59,551 bases of DNA from an uncultured Pelagibacteraceae bacterium (GCA_902603625.1 CACKVM010000003.1:1-59551), one strand, 5' to 3'; counted from the stretch's first letter, positions 39,304 through 47,305 are shown. Notes: generated from the sequence alone by a model not told the origin. Numbers and translations are program-made.

Positions 39304-39672
39304 TTATTCCCAGTCTAAGGCACCTTTTTTCCATTCATAAATAAAACCAATGGTTAATATGAATAAGAAAATCATCATTGAGGTAAAACCAAGAATTCCA
39401 ATATTACCTAAGGATATTGCCCAAGGAAAAAGAAAGGCTATTTCTAAATCAAATATTATAAATAATATTGCTACAAGATAAAATCTTACATCAAACTCCA
39501 TTCTAGAGTCCTCAAAAGGTTCGAAACCACATTCATAAGCTGACAACTTCTCAGGATCAGGATTTTTAGGAGATAGTATGAAATTTATCATAATAAATGC
39601 ACAGCTCAAACCTAAAGCAACTATTAAAAATAATATTATAGGCAAATAATCTTTTAAAAATTCCGCAGTCAT
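39304..39672 (-). CDS. nuoA: NADH-quinone oxidoreductase subunit A
   Basis: Small membrane subunit with 122 residues and three helices. The loop after helix 1 has the signature [43 protein letters not shown], including the conserved Cys and acidic residues. First gene of the 14-gene nuo operon; upstream lie 118 bp with a candidate promoter and Fur-like box, then tRNA-Asp. Confidence 0.97.
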   Translation of the reverse strand: MTAEFLKDYLPIILFLIVALGLSCAFIMINFILSPKNPDPEKLSAYECGFEPFEDSRMEFDVRFYLVAILFIIFDLEIAFLFPWAISLGNIGILGFTSMMIFLFILTIGFIYEWKKGALDWE

Positions 39673-39731
39673 TGAGAAATATATATCATTTTTTATAGTT
39701 AGATGAAGTGATGATAGGTCACATTATTCAA

Positions 39732-39762
39732 AATATACACTATATGTGATAACGATTCTCAA
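39732..39762 (-). promoter_or_regulatory. Candidate nuoA promoter overlapped by a Fur-box-like palindrome
   Basis: On the - strand TTGAGA (39762-39757) is a good -35 hexamer, with a -10 candidate in TGTATATT (TATATT at 39737-39732, spacing 19; the overlapping TGTATA gives 17). The 15 bp TGAGAATCGTTATCA (39761-39747) matches 12 of the 14 defined bases of the 7-1-7 Fur box TGATAATNATTATCA and covers the -35 region. Predicted transcription start is about 50 bp before nuoA. The box could also be read by another Fur-family protein (Mur, Irr). Confidence 0.5.
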
Positions 39763-39790
39763 CATAAAATTAGATAATTAAAGATTGAAG

Positions 39791-39867
39791 TGGCGGGAGT
39801 GAAGGGACTCGAACCCTCGACCTATCGCGTGACAGGCGATCGCTCTAACCAACTGAGCTACACCCCC
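39791..39867 (-). tRNA. tRNA-Asp (GTC)
   Basis: The - strand folds into a full cloverleaf: acceptor GGGGGTG/CACTCCC with one G-U pair, D arm GCTC/GAGC, anticodon stem ATCGC/GCGAT with loop CTGTCAC (anticodon GTC), T arm GAGGG/CCCTT with loop TTCGAGT, discriminator G and an encoded CCA. The G discriminator fits tRNA-Asp. It lies 12 bp downstream of tRNA-Val in the same direction and 118 bp before nuoA. Confidence 0.97.
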
Positions 39868-39879
39868 ACTTTAATAGTT

Positions 39880-39955
39880 TGGTGGGCAGTAAAGGACTCG
39901 AACCTTTGACCCCCTCGGTGTAAACGAGATGCTCTACCAACTGAGCTAACCGCCC
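39880..39955 (-). tRNA. tRNA-Val (TAC)
   Basis: Cloverleaf on the - strand: acceptor GGGCGGT/ACTGCCC, D arm GCTC/GAGC, anticodon stem TCTCG/CGAGG with loop TTTACAC (anticodon TAC), T loop TTCGAGT, discriminator A and encoded CCA. Probably transcribed together with tRNA-Asp, since the two are only 12 bp apart. Confidence 0.97.
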
Positions 39956-40006
39956 AAACAACTATCGAGTTAAATACAATAATAATTTTAATAAAGCAAT
40001 AAATGA

Positions 40007-40681
40007 TTAAAGATTTTTAAGTATGTTTTTTAAAAACATTTTAACGTCATCTTTCATTTTAATTATAGGGTTTTTAGTGAGAAAATTATAGTGAGAAGCG
40101 ACTATTGGAAAATACTTATGTTTACCTTTATTATTATTTATACATTTTACAATGAATTCGCCATCAGCATTATATTTTTTTTTTGACCATCTAATATTAT
40201 TTATTAATGAGAAATTAGGAAGAAACATTGCTGTATCAATATAATTTATCTTTATCATATTTCCTTTTAATATTTTTAAATATTTAAATTCATTATTTAA
40301 ATGAACTTTTTCTTTTCTTAATTGATCAAATGTGTAAATCATTGGAACATGATTTTTATAAATTTTATCTAAAATTTTATAAAAGTTCTTATGTAAAATA
40401 TTATCATCATCAAGAAAGTATATATAAAAATTTTTATCTTTTTTTTTATTCAAATAATTTAAGACATAATTTCTTTGTGAATTACCACCAATGCTCCCAA
40501 TATCTTTATGAAAAAGTTCAATGATATTTTTATTATTTTTAAAATAATTTTTTTTTTTTACAAATTCAGTATTATAAACAATTATCCATTTATTTATTCT
40601 GTTAAAATTAATCCCTTTTTTTATTCTAAATAGATTTTTAATTCTGGTACAAGGAGTTATTAAATATAAGTTATTTCTCAA
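40007..40681 (-). CDS. Glycosyltransferase-like protein (GT-A fold, GT2-type)
   Basis: The product starts with NLYLITPCTRIKNL, the first strand of a nucleotide-sugar-binding GT-A fold. It has YIYFLDDDNILH (DxD-type metal/nucleotide motif) about mid-protein, and WSKKKYNADGEF further on, resembling the acidic catalytic region of GT2 enzymes. It lacks membrane helices and is shorter (224 residues) than most. No ATG fits; I favour TTG at 40681, just after the upstream miniprotein and behind GGAGAGGTGG, over the TTG at 40705. It is extremely rich in Lys, Asn and Ile, more so than its neighbours, and stands alone between tRNA-Val and lon. Substrate unknown. Confidence 0.65.
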   Translation of the reverse strand: MRNNLYLITPCTRIKNLFRIKKGINFNRINKWIIVYNTEFVKKKNYFKNNKNIIELFHKDIGSIGGNSQRNYVLNYLNKKKDKNFYIYFLDDDNILHKNFYKILDKIYKNHVPMIYTFDQLRKEKVHLNNEFKYLKILKGNMIKINYIDTAMFLPNFSLINNIRWSKKKYNADGEFIVKCINNNKGKHKYFPIVASHYNFLTKNPIIKMKDDVKMFLKNILKNL

Positions 40682-40686
40682 ATTTT

Positions 40687-40806
40687 TTAGAAACCACCTC
40701 TCCAATTATTTTTGGAGTTAAAATTTTCTTCTTCTTTTTTAGAGGTAGGCCTTAATAAATATACTAAAACAATAATTGTTGTAGAAAAAATAATTAAAAG
40801 TTCCAT
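40687..40806 (-). CDS. 39-residue membrane miniprotein
   Basis: A small open frame begins at ATG 40806 (MELLIIFSTTIIVLVYLLRP) and ends at TAA 40687-40689. It encodes one hydrophobic helix (residues 2-18) followed by a short charged tail with KKEEEN. It lies 13 bp after lon (- strand order: lon, then this, then the glycosyltransferase) and its end overlaps the longer alternative start of the glycosyltransferase. No family recognised. The hydrophobic-then-charged pattern favours a real single-pass protein, but chance cannot be excluded at this length. Confidence 0.45.
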   Translation of the reverse strand: MELLIIFSTTIIVLVYLLRPTSKKEEENFNSKNNWRGGF

Positions 40807-40819
40807 AACATTTTGAATA

Positions 40820-43198
40820 TTATTGAATACTAGCCTGAGATTTGTCATCTTTTTTAGTTAGATCAACTTCTACCCACTCTATTCTTTTAAGTTCTTTAGT
40901 TAAAGCTATCTTCAAAACTTGATCTGCGTACTCAACAGGAGTTATTTTAATTTCATCAATAATTTTTTTTGGCATGTCTATTAAATCTTTTTCGTTTTCT
41001 TTTGGAATTATTACTTCTTTAATTCCAGCTCTGTGAGCTGCTAATAATTTTTCTTTTAATCCACCAATAGGTAAAACCTGTCCTGTTATTGTTACCTCAC
41101 CAGTCATTGCCACGTCTTTTCTTACAGGAATGTCGGTTAAAGATGAAACGATTGATGTTACCATACCAATTCCTGCTGAAGGACCATCTTTGGGAGTAGC
41201 GCCCTCTGGCACGTGAATATGAAAATCTTTTTTTTCAAATTTAGGCGGAATAATTCCGTATTCTAAGCATTTTGATCTGACAAAAGATTTCGCTGCTTTA
41301 ACTGACTCTTGCATTACATCTCCCAGTTTACCAGTAATCTGCATTCTACCTTTGCCAGGCATAGTAACAGTTTCAATCTTTAAAATTTCTCCACCATATT
41401 CAGTCCAAGCTAAGCCAGTGACTATTCCAATCTTATTATCTGTCTCAAGTTCCCCAAATTTGTGTTTAGCAACTCCTAAAAAATCCGAGAGATTTTTTTT
41501 ATTAATTTCAACTTCTTTTTGCTCTCCTGAAACTACTTTTTTAACAACTTTTCTTGCTAGTTTAGAAATTTCTCTTTCTAAATTTCTGACACCAGACTCC
41601 TTTGTGTAACTTCTAATTATTTCTTTTATAATATCTGTTCCAAGTATCATTTCTTTTTCTTTAACACCGTTGTCTTTAATTTGTTTTGGTAATAAAAATT
41701 TGTTTGCAATGCTAATCTTTTCATCTTCTGTATATCCAGCTAGTCTAATCACTTCCATTCTATCTAATAATGGGGGAAGTATATTTAACGTATTTGCTGT
41801 TGTAACAAACATCACGTCAGATAAATCATAATCAACCTCTAAATAATGATCGTTAAAAGTTGTATTTTGTTCGGGATCTAAAGCCTCTAACAACGCAGAG
41901 GAAGGATCACCTCGATAATCGTTACCTATTTTATCAATTTCATCCAATAGAATTAAAGGATTTTTTGTTCCAGCTTTTTTCATCATTTGAATAATTTTTC
42001 CTGGAAGAGAACCTATGTAAGTTCTTCTATGGCCTCTTATCTCTGCTTCGTCTCTCATACCTCCCACAGACATTCTCACAAACTCTCTATTTGTAGCTTT
42101 AGCAATAGATTTACCTAAAGATGTTTTTCCAACACCAGGAGGTCCAACTAAACAAAGTATTGGACCTTTAATTTTATCCATTCTTTTTTGAACAGCTAAA
42201 AATTCAATAATTCTCTCTTTTACTTTTTCTAAACCAAAATGATCTTTATCGAGCACACTTAATGCCTTTTCTAAATCTATCGCAACCTCACTTTTTTTAT
42301 GCCATGGTAATTCAATCATCCAATCTAGATAATTCCTTACTACAGTGGCTTCAGCAGACATTGGACTCATATTTTTAAGTTTTTTTAATTCTTGAAGACA
42401 TTTTTTTTCTACATCTTTTGGCATTTTAGCTTTAAGGATTGATTTATTTAGACTCGTATTTTCATCCTTACCATCCTCAATTTCACCTAGTTCTTTTTGA
42501 ATAGCTTTTAATTGTTCATTTAAATAATATTCTCTTTGAGTTTTTTCCATTTGGGTTTTAACTCTACCTCTAATTCTTTTTTCAACTCCAATTATACTAG
42601 CCTCGTTTTCCATAATCTTGATAATTGCGTTAATTCTTTTTTTTACATCGATTGTTTCAAAAATTTGTTGTTTTTCAGAAATTGTAGCTGTTATATGTGA
42701 AGCTATATTATCCGCTATTTGAGATGGATCTTTTAATTGCTTTATCGAATTTATTGTTTCATTAGATATTTTTTTATTTATTGATGTAAGTTTTTCTAAT
42801 CTTCTTATTGCAGTAGCAGCAAGTGGGAATAAGTCTTCATCTTTATTAATTTCATCAATTAATGATGTATATTCACAAGTAATAAATTTTTCATTATCTT
42901 TAAAATCTATTATTTTTACTCTTTTAATGCCTTCGACTAAAACTTTAACTGTGCCATCTGGTAATTTTAATAATTGTAATATACTTCCCTCACAACCATA
43001 CATAAATACATCTGTTTTTTTTGGGTCATCTATTTCAGAGTTTTTTTGGGTTACCAAAATAATTTTTTTTTCTTTTTTCATTACCTCGTTTAATGCTGAA
43101 ATTGATTTATCTCTTCCTACAAAAAGAGGAATAACCATACTAGGAAAAACAACAATATCTCTAAGAGGTAATAATGGTAAAGAAATTTTTACGTCCAT
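40820..43198 (-). CDS. lon: ATP-dependent protease Lon
   Basis: Degrades misfolded and regulatory proteins in the cytoplasm. The 792-residue protein has the N-terminal substrate-binding domain (LPLLPLRDIVVFPSMVIPLFVGR), an AAA+ module with Walker A GPPGVGKTS, Walker B PLILLDEIDK, and the Lon protease domain with catalytic Ser in PKDGPSAGIGM and Lys in GGLKEKLLAAHRAG. It follows clpX by 60 bp. A sigma-32-like promoter lies immediately upstream. Confidence 0.97.
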   Translation of the reverse strand: MDVKISLPLLPLRDIVVFPSMVIPLFVGRDKSISALNEVMKKEKKIILVTQKNSEIDDPKKTDVFMYGCEGSILQLLKLPDGTVKVLVEGIKRVKIIDFKDNEKFITCEYTSLIDEINKDEDLFPLAATAIRRLEKLTSINKKISNETINSIKQLKDPSQIADNIASHITATISEKQQIFETIDVKKRINAIIKIMENEASIIGVEKRIRGRVKTQMEKTQREYYLNEQLKAIQKELGEIEDGKDENTSLNKSILKAKMPKDVEKKCLQELKKLKNMSPMSAEATVVRNYLDWMIELPWHKKSEVAIDLEKALSVLDKDHFGLEKVKERIIEFLAVQKRMDKIKGPILCLVGPPGVGKTSLGKSIAKATNREFVRMSVGGMRDEAEIRGHRRTYIGSLPGKIIQMMKKAGTKNPLILLDEIDKIGNDYRGDPSSALLEALDPEQNTTFNDHYLEVDYDLSDVMFVTTANTLNILPPLLDRMEVIRLAGYTEDEKISIANKFLLPKQIKDNGVKEKEMILGTDIIKEIIRSYTKESGVRNLEREISKLARKVVKKVVSGEQKEVEINKKNLSDFLGVAKHKFGELETDNKIGIVTGLAWTEYGGEILKIETVTMPGKGRMQITGKLGDVMQESVKAAKSFVRSKCLEYGIIPPKFEKKDFHIHVPEGATPKDGPSAGIGMVTSIVSSLTDIPVRKDVAMTGEVTITGQVLPIGGLKEKLLAAHRAGIKEVIIPKENEKDLIDMPKKIIDEIKITPVEYADQVLKIALTKELKRIEWVEVDLTKKDDKSQASIQ

Positions 43199-43205
43199 AA
43201 TATAA

Positions 43206-43233
43206 ATATGGATATTAAATAGAATTTTGCAAT
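43206..43233 (-). promoter_or_regulatory. Candidate heat-shock (sigma-32) promoter of lon
   Basis: On the - strand ATTGCAA (43233-43227), 14 bp, then TCCATAT (43212-43206). The sigma-32 consensus is CTTGAAA - 11-16 bp - CCCATNT; the matches are 5/7 and all but one of the defined -10 bases. The predicted start falls about 1-2 bases before the lon ATG, so the heat-shock message would be essentially leaderless. Confidence 0.45.
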
Positions 43234-43258
43234 AGCTTTTTGTCAGTTATTAAGGATA

Positions 43259-44527
43259 TTAAGCCGCTGTTGTTTTGCTAGTTTTTGGTTTAGGATCGTT
43301 TTTTGAGTGAACAATCATTGGTTGGGTATGTCCCTTAACAGCTGAAGCATCAACAATAACCTCCTCAATATTATCTTGACTCGGTAAATCATACATTGTT
43401 TTTAGAAGAATATTTTCTAATATAGATCGAAGACCTCTTGCTCCAGTTTTTTTATTGATAGCTTTTTGGGCTATTTCTTTAAGTGCATTATCTTTGAATG
43501 TTAATTTAGCACCATCAAGTTTAAATAATTCTTGATATTGTTTGGTTAGGGAATTTTTAGGTTCCTGCAAGATCTTAATTAAAGATTTCTCATCTAGATC
43601 GTCAAGAGTTGCAATCATTGGCAATCTTCCTATAAATTCTGGTATTAGACCGTACTTTAACAAATCTTCAGGCTCTAATCCCTTCATCCATTCTCCAGTT
43701 TTTTTGTCTTGAGTATTTTTGACATCTGCACCGAAACCAATTGAAGTCCCTTTATCTCTTTGAGAAATTATTTTATCTAATCCTGCAAATGCTCCTCCAC
43801 AGATAAACAGAATATTTGTAGTATCAACCTGTAAAAATTCTTGTTGAGGATGTTTTCTTCCACCTTGTGGTGGAACACTTGCGACAGTGCCCTCCATAAT
43901 CTTTAATAACGCTTGTTGGACACCTTCACCGGAGACGTCTCTTGTGATTGATGGATTTTCAGATTTTCTACTAATCTTGTCCACCTCATCAATATAAACT
44001 ATTCCTCTTTGAGCTTTTTCAACATTGTAATCTGCAGCTTGAAGTAATTTTAAAATTATATTTTCTACATCTTCACCAACATAACCTGCTTCAGTTAAAG
44101 TTGTAGCATCTGCCATAGTAAATGGAACGTCCAAAATTCTCGCTAATGTCTGGGCCAATAAAGTTTTTCCACATCCAGTAGGGCCTACTAATAAAATATT
44201 AGATTTTGCTAACTCAACATTTTTACTAGTTTTATTTTCGTAATTTAATCTTTTATAATGATTATGAACTGCTACTGATAAAACTTTTTTTGCATGCGTT
44301 TGTCCTATTACATAATCATCTAAAACTGTGCAAATTTCTTTGGGTGAAGGAAGACCATCTTGATGTTTTACAAATGTATCTTTATTTTCTTCTTTGATAA
44401 TATCCATACACAATTCAACACATTCATCACAAATAAATACAGTTGGGCCCGCAATTAATTTTCTAACCTCATGCTGACTTTTTCCACAGAACGAGCAATA
44501 AAGAATATTTTTATTATTAGTGTTCAT
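43259..44527 (-). CDS. clpX: ATP-dependent Clp protease ATP-binding subunit ClpX
   Basis: AAA+ unfoldase that feeds substrates into ClpP. The 422 residues start with a zinc-binding domain ([17 protein letters not shown] and FICDEC), followed by Walker [13 protein letters not shown], Walker [11 protein letters not shown], the pore loop GYVGEDVEN, and an IGFGAD loop that docks to ClpP. It lies 89 bp after clpP, and that gap contains a sigma-32-like promoter, so it can be expressed apart from clpP. Confidence 0.97.
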   Translation of the reverse strand: MNTNNKNILYCSFCGKSQHEVRKLIAGPTVFICDECVELCMDIIKEENKDTFVKHQDGLPSPKEICTVLDDYVIGQTHAKKVLSVAVHNHYKRLNYENKTSKNVELAKSNILLVGPTGCGKTLLAQTLARILDVPFTMADATTLTEAGYVGEDVENIILKLLQAADYNVEKAQRGIVYIDEVDKISRKSENPSITRDVSGEGVQQALLKIMEGTVASVPPQGGRKHPQQEFLQVDTTNILFICGGAFAGLDKIISQRDKGTSIGFGADVKNTQDKKTGEWMKGLEPEDLLKYGLIPEFIGRLPMIATLDDLDEKSLIKILQEPKNSLTKQYQELFKLDGAKLTFKDNALKEIAQKAINKKTGARGLRSILENILLKTMYDLPSQDNIEEVIVDASAVKGHTQPMIVHSKNDPKPKTSKTTAA

Positions 44528-44561
44528 AATTTTTAAAACGAATCAATTAATTTACTTTATT

Positions 44562-44591
44562 ATATGAGAGTTATTGATAGCAAGTTTCAAA
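44562..44591 (-). promoter_or_regulatory. Candidate heat-shock (sigma-32) promoter of clpX
   Basis: On the - strand TTTGAAA (44591-44585), 16 bp, then CTCATAT (44568-44562): 6/7 in the -35 element and one mismatch from CCCATNT in the -10. The start would lie about 28 bp before the clpX ATG. It sits in the 89 bp clpP-clpX gap. Confidence 0.5.
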
Positions 44592-44616
44592 TTTAGAGAT
44601 TTCAACATATTGTATG

Positions 44617-45225
44617 TTACGCTCTTTTTTCTACAACTTCGTCTATAAGACCAAATGATTTTGCTGTCTCAGCAGTCATAAAATTATCTCTTTCTAAAGC
44701 ACTTTTTATTTCCTCAACAGTTTTACCTGTGTGCTTAGAATAAATTTGATTTAATCTCTCTTTGAGTGAAAGAACTTCATTAGCATGAATTTCAATATCA
44801 GTTGCTTGTCCTTGAAAACCAGCAGAGGGTTGATGTACCATTATTCTTGAATTGGGCAAAGAAAATCTTTTTCCTCTTGTTCCTGCAGCTAGTAAAAATG
44901 AGCCCATTGAAGCAGCTTGTCCTATACACAAAGTAGAAATTTCAGGCTTGATATATTGTATAGTATCATAAATACCAAGACCTGCAGTGACTAAACCACC
45001 TGGACTATTAATATATAAATATATTTCTTTTTTTGGATCTTCTGCTTCCAAAAATAAAAGTTGAGCTGTAATTAAAGATGCCACATTGTCATTAATTTGA
45101 CCTGTTAAAAAAATTATTCTTTCTTTTAATAACCTAGAATAAATATCATATGCTCTTTCGCCTTTATTTGATTGCTCAACAACCATTGGGACAAGATTGT
45201 TCATATGTTCTGAAAATTTATTCAT
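44617..45225 (-). CDS. clpP: ATP-dependent Clp protease proteolytic subunit
   Basis: Serine peptidase core of the ClpXP protease. The 202 residues have the catalytic Ser in [14 protein letters not shown], His in [15 protein letters not shown] and a downstream Asp. The N-terminal segment before [17 protein letters not shown] is a short propeptide. The gene follows tig by 33 bp in the conserved tig-clpP-clpX-lon order. Confidence 0.97.
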   Translation of the reverse strand: MNKFSEHMNNLVPMVVEQSNKGERAYDIYSRLLKERIIFLTGQINDNVASLITAQLLFLEAEDPKKEIYLYINSPGGLVTAGLGIYDTIQYIKPEISTLCIGQAASMGSFLLAAGTRGKRFSLPNSRIMVHQPSAGFQGQATDIEIHANEVLSLKERLNQIYSKHTGKTVEEIKSALERDNFMTAETAKSFGLIDEVVEKRA

Positions 45226-45258
45226 AAACTTGATTCGAAATATATATACAACTTCAGA

Positions 45259-46701
45259 TTACTTTTTACTAACTTTTTTTGATGAAACTTTAGATTTTGA
45301 AGTTTTAGTTGTTATTTTTGAAAAAGTTTTAGATTTTGATACTGCTTTAGTGGTTTTTTTACTAGATAATTTTGTATCTTTTTTTTCTACAGAAAGATCA
45401 TCATCCGCTAAATTTTGAGATTTTTTAAGAATTTTTTCAGCTTCATCTTTTGAAATTTCTTTTTTATTGGTTTTTGACTTTTCCTTTATCAAATTAATAA
45501 TTTTTTCTTCATAGACTGTTCCTCTAAGACTTGCAACGGCAGAAGGATTTTTTTGATAAAAATCCATCACCATTTTTTCCTGTCCAGGCATCATTCTTAA
45601 TTGTTTTTGTATTTCAGCTTGTAACTCTTGCTCTGAGACTTTTATTTGATTTTGTTCACCAAATTCATTCAGAATCAAACCTGTTTTAATTCTTTTTTTA
45701 GCAATTTCTTCAAAATTTTTTCTACTTTTTTTGGCATCCTCATCTGACATTCCTTGAGATAAAATTTTTACTTCTTCATCTATTAAATTTTTTGGAATTT
45801 CATCAATCTTAAATTTTTCTAATTCTTTTAAAATTTGATTTTTAGTAAGACGATTTAATGAATTCTCATATTCATTATTTATTTGTCTTGAAATCATTTG
45901 TTTTAAATCTTCTAAATTTTTTGCACCTAAATTTTTAGCAAAATCATCATTTATTTTTACCTCTTCTGGTTGTTTAACTGAAATAATTTTACAACTAAAT
46001 TTGGCTTTTTTATTTATTAATTCTTTTTCAGGAAAATTTTCAGGTAATGTAGCTTCTACTATTTTTTGATCTTCTTTTTTTACACCAATCAATTGTTTAT
46101 CAAATCCTTTTAAAAATAAATCTTTACCTAAAGTAAGCTGAGTATTTTTACCCTCACTCCCTTTAAAGGGTTTGTCTTCAACGGTTGCGTTATAATCCAA
46201 TACAACTAAATCACCCTCTTTTGCTTTTGTATCTGGTGAGGCCTCTTTAAAATTAGGTTGATTTTTTGCTATGTCTTTAATTCTCTTGTCTGTTTCGCTT
46301 GAATTAATTTTAACTGTATATTGGTCGATTTTTATATCCTTAATCTTCTCTATATTTATTTTTGGAAGTTCAGTGAGTGAAATTATATACTCTAAATCTT
46401 TATCTTCACCATAGGTCTTTAAATCAAGTTTTGGCTGTCCAGCAGGTTTAATTTTGTTTTCCTCCAAAGCTTTTTTTGAAGTATCTTTCAAAATTTTATC
46501 TAAGACTTCATTGAAAATTGCTTTTCCAAATTGTCTTTTTAAAACTTCTTTAGGAGCTTTTCCAGGTCTAAATCCTTTTAAGTTAACAGTTTTTTTGATC
46601 TCCTCATATTTTTCGTCCATATAAGACTCGATTGTCTTCTTATCGACAAAAATTTTTATATCTTTCTCAAGACCTTTTTTATTTTCTACAGTTACTTTCA
46701 T
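45259..46701 (-). CDS. tig: Trigger factor with basic C-terminal tail
   Basis: Ribosome-bound chaperone and peptidyl-prolyl isomerase. The N-terminal ribosome-binding signature is GFRPGKAPKEVLKRQFG (residues 43-59), the FKBP-type domain spans about 155-245 (GDLVVLDYNATVEDKPFKGS) and the helical chaperone arms about 250-405. At 480 residues it is about 50 longer than E. coli TF. The excess is a tail from about residue 408 whose last 40 residues are almost only Lys, Ser and Thr (for example KTTKAVSKSK). The gene begins only 13 bp after tRNA-Leu on the same strand. Confidence 0.95.
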   Translation of the reverse strand: MKVTVENKKGLEKDIKIFVDKKTIESYMDEKYEEIKKTVNLKGFRPGKAPKEVLKRQFGKAIFNEVLDKILKDTSKKALEENKIKPAGQPKLDLKTYGEDKDLEYIISLTELPKINIEKIKDIKIDQYTVKINSSETDKRIKDIAKNQPNFKEASPDTKAKEGDLVVLDYNATVEDKPFKGSEGKNTQLTLGKDLFLKGFDKQLIGVKKEDQKIVEATLPENFPEKELINKKAKFSCKIISVKQPEEVKINDDFAKNLGAKNLEDLKQMISRQINNEYENSLNRLTKNQILKELEKFKIDEIPKNLIDEEVKILSQGMSDEDAKKSRKNFEEIAKKRIKTGLILNEFGEQNQIKVSEQELQAEIQKQLRMMPGQEKMVMDFYQKNPSAVASLRGTVYEEKIINLIKEKSKTNKKEISKDEAEKILKKSQNLADDDLSVEKKDTKLSSKKTTKAVSKSKTFSKITTKTSKSKVSSKKVSKK

Positions 46702-46714
46702 TATCTTAATTAAA

Positions 46715-46799
46715 TGGTAGGGCGAAAAGGACTCGAACCTTCACAGATTGCTCTATCGGTTCCTAAGACCGACGCGTCTACCAATTCCGCCATCGCCCC
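46715..46799 (-). tRNA. tRNA-Leu (TAG)
   Basis: The - strand folds as a class II tRNA: acceptor GGGGCGA/TCGCCCT (terminal G-U), anticodon stem TCGGT/ACCGA with loop CTTAGGA (anticodon TAG), a long variable arm, T loop TTCGAGT, discriminator A and encoded CCA. It ends 13 bp before the tig start, so tig is probably transcribed through the tRNA. Confidence 0.97.
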
Positions 46800-46851
46800 A
46801 CAAATTTAAAGATTTTATATATGATTGAAACTATTTGTCCAACGACAATTA

Positions 46852-46881
46852 TTGTTAATTATATTAATTTTCCCTTATAAT
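46852..46881 (+). promoter_or_regulatory. Sigma-70 promoter giving a leaderless DUF1289 mRNA
   Basis: TTGTTA (46852-46857), 18 bp, then a perfect TATAAT (46876-46881). Counting from the -10, position +1 falls on the A of the ATG at 46888, so the transcript would have no leader. ACAAT-T-ATTGT (46845-46855), a perfect short inverted repeat, overlaps the -35 and could be an operator. Confidence 0.6.
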
Positions 46882-46887
46882 AATACT

Positions 46888-47139
46888 ATGATAATTTCAC
46901 CTTGTATAAGTATTTGTAAAACTGATCCAAGTACTGGATATTGCTATGGATGTGGTAGAACTAATGAGGAAAAAAAAATTTGGAAACTTGAACATACAAC
47001 AGAAGAGTGGAAAAAAGAAAATCTTATAAATATTAAGAAAAGATTGACAGGTTGGCAATTAGAAAGTTTTGAACTGTCCTATACATACAAAATTGAAAAT
47101 GGTATCTCTATATATAAAAAAAATTTAAAAAATGAGTAA
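46888..47139 (+). CDS. DUF1289 family cysteine-rich protein
   Basis: An 83-residue protein with SPCISICKTDPSTGYCYGCG followed by RT and a Trp-rich helix (EEKKIWKLEHTTEEWKKENL); the four-cysteine pattern and RTxEE continuation fit DUF1289, thought to bind a metal or Fe-S centre. Function unknown. I start at ATG 46888 rather than an in-frame ATG at 46825, because the shorter form begins at the conserved domain and follows a strong promoter exactly. The next small gene starts within its stop region (8 nt overlap). Confidence 0.8.
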   Translation: MIISPCISICKTDPSTGYCYGCGRTNEEKKIWKLEHTTEEWKKENLINIKKRLTGWQLESFELSYTYKIENGISIYKKNLKNE

Positions 47140-47305
47140 AACATCTATTGTTATAGTTATATATTTAATAGGGCTCGTTATTGGTGCTTTAGTTTTTAAT
47201 ATTTGGAGTGCAGACACAAGTGTTTTTAAAGGTCTAATGGGTTTAGGATGGACCGCTCTTCTTCTTATAGGAATATTTTTTGCTGAAAAAAATGAGAAAA
47301 ATTAG
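47132..47305 (+). CDS. 57-residue protein with two membrane helices
   Basis: Starts at ATG 47132 inside the last codons of the DUF1289 gene and ends at TAG 47303-47305. The product has two hydrophobic segments (about residues 5-23, IVIVIYLIGLVIGALVFNIW, and 33-50, GLMGLGWTALLLIGIFF) and a short charged C terminus. Overlap with both neighbours suggests a coupled three-gene operon. No family recognised. Its clean two-helix layout and its filling of an otherwise empty gap argue that it is real. Confidence 0.65.
   Translation: MSKTSIVIVIYLIGLVIGALVFNIWSADTSVFKGLMGLGWTALLLIGIFFAEKNEKN

Noticed and set aside
39791-40705. A genomic island integrated at the tRNA-Val/tRNA-Asp pair
   Set aside because: No integrase, no repeat of a tRNA 3' end on the far side, and the glycosyltransferase is at the 5' side of the tRNAs; only one or two genes are involved.
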